Below, in pieces: positions 59,755-64,000 of a stretch of 64,000 nt of DNA; position 1 is the stretch's first letter; every line of letters starts with the position of its first letter. Position numbers and translations under genes: made by a program. The notes below the pieces were generated by a model, which saw only the letters and a program-made list of their open reading frames with translations, did not search any database and had not been told where the DNA came from. Source of the stretch: Alicyclobacillus sacchari (lineage in GTDB: Bacteria > Bacillota > Bacilli > Alicyclobacillales > Alicyclobacillaceae); assembly GCF_004366795.1 (NCBI RefSeq), contig NZ_SORF01000003.1, positions 124,001 to 188,000 of the forward strand. Direction: 5' to 3'.

Positions 59755-60405
59755 ATGTTGACCATCGAGAGCATGCAGGCGTTCATTGAAGCGTACGCCG
59801 CGCGTCTGGAAGAGCTCTGCGCAGTTTTGGACGATCTCGATAACCGTATCGGAGATGGGGATCATGGCACAAACATGGCCCGCGGGTTCCGTACGGCAGC
59901 GGATCGAACTGCAAGCGGAACGTTTCAGGATCTGGGCGCACTTTGCCAAACCGTCGCCATGGCGCTTCTTTCGAGCGTCGGCGGTGCGTCGGGACCACTG
60001 TATGCAACTGCGTTCATGCGGTTTGCGCAAAGTTGGAACGTGTGCACGCATGTCGACTACGCGAAGCTGGCCACAGGCGTCGCCGCCGCCCTCGAAGGCT
60101 TGCGGGCCCGTGGCAAAGCCGAGGTGGGCGAAAAGACGATGATTGACGTATGGACGCCTGCGGCTGATGCCATCGCGGCACATCCCGATGAAACTGGCCT
60201 ACGCGAGGCCGTCTCGCGTGCAACGAACGCTGCCCTTGCCACGCGCGACATCGCAGCCACAAAGGGCCGTGCCGCGTACTTGGGCGCGCGCAGTGTGGGA
60301 ACGTGCGACCCTGGAAGCATCTCAAGTGCCATGTTCTTCGAAGAACTGGCCGATGCCATTGCAGGAGGGGTGACCAAAACGACATGGCAGACGTCAGCAT
60401 TGTAG
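59755..60405 (+). CDS. dhaL: Dihydroxyacetone kinase subunit DhaL
   Basis: ADP-binding subunit that moves phosphate from DhaM to DHA. 216 residues, eight-helix barrel. The Mg-binding Asp set is in RIGDGDHGTNMARGF (Asp34, Asp36); SSVGGASGPLYATAF and KGRAAYLGARSVGTCDPGS are typical. Overlaps the dhaM start by 22 nt. Confidence 0.96.
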   Translation: MLTIESMQAFIEAYAARLEELCAVLDDLDNRIGDGDHGTNMARGFRTAADRTASGTFQDLGALCQTVAMALLSSVGGASGPLYATAFMRFAQSWNVCTHVDYAKLATGVAAALEGLRARGKAEVGEKTMIDVWTPAADAIAAHPDETGLREAVSRATNAALATRDIAATKGRAAYLGARSVGTCDPGSISSAMFFEELADAIAGGVTKTTWQTSAL

Positions 60406-60782
60406 TCGTGTCACACAGCAGGCAACTTGGGGAAGGCCTCGTCAAGTTACTGCGACAACTGGCTCCCGGAGTCGATCTCCACCAGGCTGCGGGCCTTGGC
60501 GAGGAACTTGGGACCGATGCGACGGCCGTTGCAGCGGCGCTTCAACAGTGCCCCGAGACCAACGACATCCTCGTGTTTTTCGATCTCGGAAGCGCCGCGA
60601 TGAATGCAGAGATGGCATTGGAATTGACACCGCAATCTGTGGCCGGGCGCACACACATCGTCGATGCTCCACTCGTCGAGGGGGCCGTCGCTGCGGCGGT
60701 CGCAGCGAGAAGCCGCTTGCCAGTCGCCGATGTCATCCAACAAGCCGAGGCGGCTCGGACCGTGCCGAAAATCCTGAGCTGA
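60384..60782 (+). CDS. dhaM: DhaM phosphotransferase, EIIA-Man-like domain
   Basis: 132 residues of a single EIIA-type domain with the phospho-His11 in VVSHSRQLGEG. HPr and EI domains, fused in E. coli DhaM, are absent, so phosphate must come from the general PTS proteins. VFFDLGSAAMNAEMALE and VDAPLVEGAVAAAV are typical. ATG 60384 lies inside dhaL; its best ribosome site (GGAGGGG) is rather far, suggesting coupled translation. Confidence 0.92.
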   Translation: MADVSIVVVSHSRQLGEGLVKLLRQLAPGVDLHQAAGLGEELGTDATAVAAALQQCPETNDILVFFDLGSAAMNAEMALELTPQSVAGRTHIVDAPLVEGAVAAAVAARSRLPVADVIQQAEAARTVPKILS

Positions 60783-60898
60783 CCCCAACAAGCACTCGCT
60801 TCTGGCACGTGGACCGCTCGACCATTGTCCCAGAACAGGCTGCCCGGCCTGGCGGCCGGGCGCGGCCAAGATCATGAAGAGAAACAGGTGGTGACGAT

Positions 60899-61816
60899 GT
60901 GCGAAGGGTGATCCGCATATCGACTATCGTCATATTGTCTATAGCATTCGTCGCATGGTTGGCAACCATGGTGGTTTCCTACGTGGTCTGCCGTCAACTT
61001 ACGCACCCTGCCCGCAAGCCGGTTACCGAAACGCCTGCGATAGAAGGATTGGCTTATCAAAGCATCCGGTTCCCTTCCCGCGTGGATCACCTATCGCTTT
61101 CTGGCTGGCTCATTCCGGCCGCAATCAAGACGGATCGAATTGTCATCGAGGCGCACGGATACAGGCAAAACCGCGTTCTTGACCACCCTGCCCTGCCAGT
61201 CGCCAAAGCGTTGCACGACGCTGGGTTCGCAGTGTTGATGTTCGACTTCCGTGACGAAGGCGACTCGCCTGGAAGCGAAGTGAGCGTTGGCGAGTACGAA
61301 GTTCGGGACTTGTTGGGCGCCATCGATTATGCGCATGCGCAGGGATACACGGAAGTTGGCGTGATTGGCTATTCCATGGGTGCCGCGACGGCGCTGGAAG
61401 CGACCGCGCTCGATCCGCGTGTCGATGCAACGATTGCCGACAGTCCATTTGCCAACCTGCAAACCTATTTACAGCAAAACATGGGCACGTGGACCAAGTT
61501 GCCAGCCTTTCCGTTTGACGCCGAGATTTTCTGGGAGGCTCAACACATCTTCCACCTCGATGCGGCAGCCGTCGATCCCTTGAAAGATCTCGCTTCCGCA
61601 AAACCGCGCCCCATCCTGTTGATTGCGGGCGAGGCCGATACGACGATCCCGATGCAAAACAGCGAAGAATTATATGCGGAGCTCAAACATAACCCTGACG
61701 ACAGCTTGTGGATCGTCCCCAAGGCCGTGCACGTTGGCGCTTATGACGTTGAACCCAGTCCATATCTGCACCGCGTTGTACAGTTCTTCTCAACCTACTT
61801 GCCCCGTGCGCGTTGA
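60899..61816 (+). CDS. Membrane-anchored alpha/beta hydrolase
   Basis: 305 residues with one N-terminal membrane helix (about 8-30) and an alpha/beta-hydrolase domain. Triad: Ser159 in GYSMG, Asp247 in GEADTTIP, His278 in KAVHVGAY. Similar to the YqkD/BAAT-like hydrolases. Substrate unknown. GTG 60899 has AGGTGG 7 nt upstream. Separate from dhaM by 116 nt that contain a GC-rich hairpin without T-run (60842-60861). Confidence 0.85.
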   Translation: MRRVIRISTIVILSIAFVAWLATMVVSYVVCRQLTHPARKPVTETPAIEGLAYQSIRFPSRVDHLSLSGWLIPAAIKTDRIVIEAHGYRQNRVLDHPALPVAKALHDAGFAVLMFDFRDEGDSPGSEVSVGEYEVRDLLGAIDYAHAQGYTEVGVIGYSMGAATALEATALDPRVDATIADSPFANLQTYLQQNMGTWTKLPAFPFDAEIFWEAQHIFHLDAAAVDPLKDLASAKPRPILLIAGEADTTIPMQNSEELYAELKHNPDDSLWIVPKAVHVGAYDVEPSPYLHRVVQFFSTYLPRAR

Positions 61817-61995
61817 AGTGCGGGCATCACGTAAGCTGGTAAACGGCGGCGCTTAATCTGACATACGTACGCTTCGCGCAGTCCCCGGTGAAGCAAACGG
61901 CGCCGCCAACATCGAACCCCCACTCGTCATCGCCCGGAAAGCCCTTTCCACGAAATCTCATTGCATCTGTCCACAAACTGTCGTAGATTATGTAT

Positions 61996-62039
61996 AACGT
62001 TTTCGTAAAACGTTTTCCTTATTTGAGCATGTATGCTCA
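61996..62039 (+). promoter_or_regulatory. Operator palindromes before the sugar-acid transporter
   Basis: Two perfect palindromes within the 327-nt gene-free leader: AACGTTTT-CGT-AAAACGTT (61996-62014, also containing AAAACGTTTT with a central CG as in LacI-family sites) and TGAGCAT-GT-ATGCTCA (62024-62039). A promoter TCCACA-N17-TATAAC (61970-61998) or TTGCAT-N17-TAGATT (61961-61989) ends at the first palindrome, which would block it. No regulator gene is in the window. Confidence 0.6.
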
Positions 62040-62143
62040 TTTGCAGTCAGGCCAAAGCGCAGTTTGCGTTTGCGGATGTCGCGGCGGCCTTGAGGAAACT
62101 GTAAGAAAGCGCCAACAAGGCGCAATGAAAGAGGGGGAATTTC

Positions 62144-63403
62144 ATGAAAAGGTGGGGTATTGGCCTTTTAATTGGCATTGGCGTCCTCATCAACTACTTT
62201 GACAGGACCAACCTGTCCGTCGCGCAACAGCCCTTGTCCAATCTCTATCATTTAAACGATGCGCAAATGGGCATTATTCTTTCTGCATTTGGCTGGTCGT
62301 ACGCGGCGTTTCAGTTGCCGGTTGGCGCATTGCTCGACAAAGTTGGCGTCAAGTGGCTCAATCGTATCGGCGGGATCATCTGGTCCATTGCGACGTTTAT
62401 GACTGCCCTTGTCAGCGGTATGGGACTTATCATCCTCGCCCGCGTTCTGCTCGGCGTCGCCGAAGCACCTGTGTTCCCTGCGGCGTCCAAAGCGACAGGC
62501 TACTGGTTCCCAGTGCGTGAGCGCGGACTCGCGACATCGCTCTTCGATGCCGCTGCCAAGTTCTCCAACGTCATTGGCACACCGCTCATCGCTTGGGCAG
62601 TTACACAGTGGGGGTGGAGAGGCGGCTTCTGGTTCACCGGTATCCTGAGTGTTCTCTACCTGATTGCGTACTGGATCTTTTATCGCGATCCAAAAGAAGC
62701 TCGACTGTCTCCTGAAGAAGCGCAACTGTTGCGCGAAGGCGGCGCTCAAGAGGTCGGCGAAGCGGAAGGCGGCGTCGGCCGCAATCTGGCATACTTGCTG
62801 GGTCAACGCAAAGTCTGGGGTTTGACACTTGGCTTCGCCGCTTACGGCTACTCGTTTTACCTATTCCTGACCTGGCTGCCAGGCTACCTTGAAAAGCAAA
62901 TGCATATGTCCATCCTCAAGTCCGGCTGGTATACGGCTGGTCCGTGGCTCGTCGCGACCATCACCGACTTGCTCATTGGCGGTTGGTTGGTCGACAAACT
63001 GATTCAACGCGGCCACGATGTCACGCGCGTACGCAAAACCGTCCTGGTCATCGGCATGATTCTCGGTCTGGCCGTCATCCCGGCCGCATTCACGGCGAAT
63101 CCGAACGTCGCTGTCATTTGGATTGCCATTGCCCTTGGCGGCCTCGCGTTCTCCGCACCGGTTGGCTGGAGCATTCCATCGTTGATCGCGCCAAAAGGTA
63201 CGGTCGGCACCGTCGGCAGCATCATGAACTTTATCAACAATCTGATGAGTATCATTGCGCCCATCGTCACCGGCTTCGTCGTACAGCGTACAGGATCGTT
63301 CGAATCGGCGTTCGTCATTGCCGGTCTCGTACTCGTGCTAGGTATCTTGTGCTATGTATTCATGCTCGGTAAGATTGAGCAGATCCCAGAACAAAGGGTG
63401 TGA
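62144..63403 (+). CDS. MFS transporter of the ACS family (sugar acids)
   Basis: 419 residues, 12 membrane helices, anion:cation symporter family like GudP/ExuT. NYFDRTNLSVAQQPL in helix 1, RIGGIIWSIATFMTALVSG and RVLLGVAEAPVFPAASKATGYWFP with the GxxR-type loop are typical. Followed directly by a gluconokinase, so gluconate or a related aldonate is the likely substrate. ATG 62144 has GAGGGGG upstream. Confidence 0.88.
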   Translation: MKRWGIGLLIGIGVLINYFDRTNLSVAQQPLSNLYHLNDAQMGIILSAFGWSYAAFQLPVGALLDKVGVKWLNRIGGIIWSIATFMTALVSGMGLIILARVLLGVAEAPVFPAASKATGYWFPVRERGLATSLFDAAAKFSNVIGTPLIAWAVTQWGWRGGFWFTGILSVLYLIAYWIFYRDPKEARLSPEEAQLLREGGAQEVGEAEGGVGRNLAYLLGQRKVWGLTLGFAAYGYSFYLFLTWLPGYLEKQMHMSILKSGWYTAGPWLVATITDLLIGGWLVDKLIQRGHDVTRVRKTVLVIGMILGLAVIPAAFTANPNVAVIWIAIALGGLAFSAPVGWSIPSLIAPKGTVGTVGSIMNFINNLMSIIAPIVTGFVVQRTGSFESAFVIAGLVLVLGILCYVFMLGKIEQIPEQRV

Positions 63404-63409
63404 CCCAAA

Positions 63410-64000
63410 CTGAACAGCAACCTGTGTATCGTGGGTCTGGATATGGGCACCACGTCGCTCAAAGTTGTCGCATACACGCTGGCTGGCGAGGAACTCGCCA
63501 GCCGTTCGACGTTGATGGAGACGCATACCGATCTGGACGGGCAGGCGGTGCAAAATCCCGCGGCCATTGTACAGGCGGCAAATGAGGCACTGACACAACT
63601 GGGGGCGGATCTCGCCGCCCAGGATTATGTCATCGCGGCCATCGGCTTGAGTGCGGCGATGCATAGCCTGATGGCCTTGGACGATCAGAATCATCCCCTC
63701 ACCCCGGCCATGACGTGGATGGACGCGCGCCCGCATGCCCAGGCGCAAGCCTTGTGGCAAAGCGATTTGGGCAAGGATGTCTACCGGCACACCGGCACGC
63801 CCGTCCACGCCATGGCACCGGTCGTGAAACTTGCTTGGTTGCGCCTGAGCCAACCCGAGGTGTTTGCGCAGGCCAAGCGGTTTGTCTCCATCAAGGAATA
63901 CGTTTGGCACAGTTGGTTTGGCACATGGGAGGTCGATTTCGCCATGGCCTCTGCGACCGGCTTGCTCGACGTGACAACGCGCACATGGTACGAACCTGCA
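63410..64000 (+). CDS. gntK: Gluconokinase, FGGY family (partial)
   Basis: 5' part of a sugar kinase cut by the window end (197 codons). VGLDMGTTSLKVV is the ATP-binding phosphate-1 motif; SAAMHSLMALD, TWMDARPHAQA, HTGTPVHAMAPVVKLAWLR and SIKEYVWHSWFG with DFAMASATGLLD match B. subtilis GntK. The frame carries no ATG before DMGTTS: a TGA (the transporter stop) is in frame at 63401-63403, so the start is CTG 63410 behind AAAGGG, or GTG 63431. Confidence 0.88.
   Translation, partial: MNSNLCIVGLDMGTTSLKVVAYTLAGEELASRSTLMETHTDLDGQAVQNPAAIVQAANEALTQLGADLAAQDYVIAAIGLSAAMHSLMALDDQNHPLTPAMTWMDARPHAQAQALWQSDLGKDVYRHTGTPVHAMAPVVKLAWLRLSQPEVFAQAKRFVSIKEYVWHSWFGTWEVDFAMASATGLLDVTTRTWYEPA

Overview
This 64 kb window is a chromosomal segment of a spore-forming, flagellated Firmicute. 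It carries spoIIID, spoIIQ, spoIID, spoIIR, spo0F, an mbl-type actin, an H+-type F1Fo ATP synthase, a low-molecular-weight arginine phosphatase and the RNA polymerase delta subunit. The gene order closely follows the rho/atp/spo0F part of the Bacillus subtilis chromosome, but base composition is clearly GC-rich and TTG/GTG starts are common. The best guess is an Alicyclobacillus-like member of the Alicyclobacillaceae; this is an inference from gene order, composition and protein style, not a database match.

Layout. 0-7 kb: a glycosyltransferase, a surface-layer-like protein behind a long structured leader, yigZ, and a divergent pair of a ComK-like protein and a sigma-70-like factor. 7-16.5 kb (minus strand): fabZ, pgsA, flhP, flhO, mbl, spoIIID, spoIIQ, spoIID, murA, ywmB. 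16.5-24.6 kb: ywzB and the complete atpZ-I-B-E-F-H-A-G-D-C operon with a good promoter. 24.7-30 kb: mnaA, upp, glyA, ywlG, ywlE, mntP. 30-33 kb: three accessory genes (a degenerate NlpC/P60-like secreted protein, a DUF1275 membrane protein, a Ser/Thr/Asn-rich surface protein) and a tiny membrane protein. 33-43 kb: ywlC, spoIIR, prmC, prfA, rpmE, rho, tal, spo0F, pyrG, rpoE. 43-47.6 kb: a 5-oxoprolinase operon (pxpBCA) followed by an enoyl-CoA hydratase, then a GT2 glycosyltransferase. 47.6-53.3 kb: ywiB, speB, speE, a class A penicillin-binding protein and an aspartate aminotransferase. 53.3-55.7 kb: a small block of poorly known, probably sporulation-related genes. 55.7-64 kb: moaA, mgsA, an Xaa-Pro peptidase, dhaKLM, an alpha/beta hydrolase, an MFS sugar-acid transporter behind palindromic operators, and a gluconokinase cut by the window end.

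Several sporulation promoters can be read directly: sigma-F-like boxes before spoIIQ and spoIIR, a sigma-E-like box before spoIID, and a sigma-H-like box before spo0F. They agree with the regulons known in B. subtilis. Vegetative promoters are readable before the S-layer gene, atp operon, rpmE, rpoE, speE and ywlE. No tRNA, rRNA, CRISPR array, insertion sequence or prophage was seen.

Most of the window is conserved housekeeping. The parts most worth a second look are the NlpC/P60-like protein that has lost its catalytic residues, the ComK-like/sigma divergent pair, the S-layer leader RNA, the repeat-bearing FlhO, the tandem Shine-Dalgarno-like repeats between flhO and flhP, and the double palindrome before the sugar-acid transporter. 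No convincing new multi-gene system was found.
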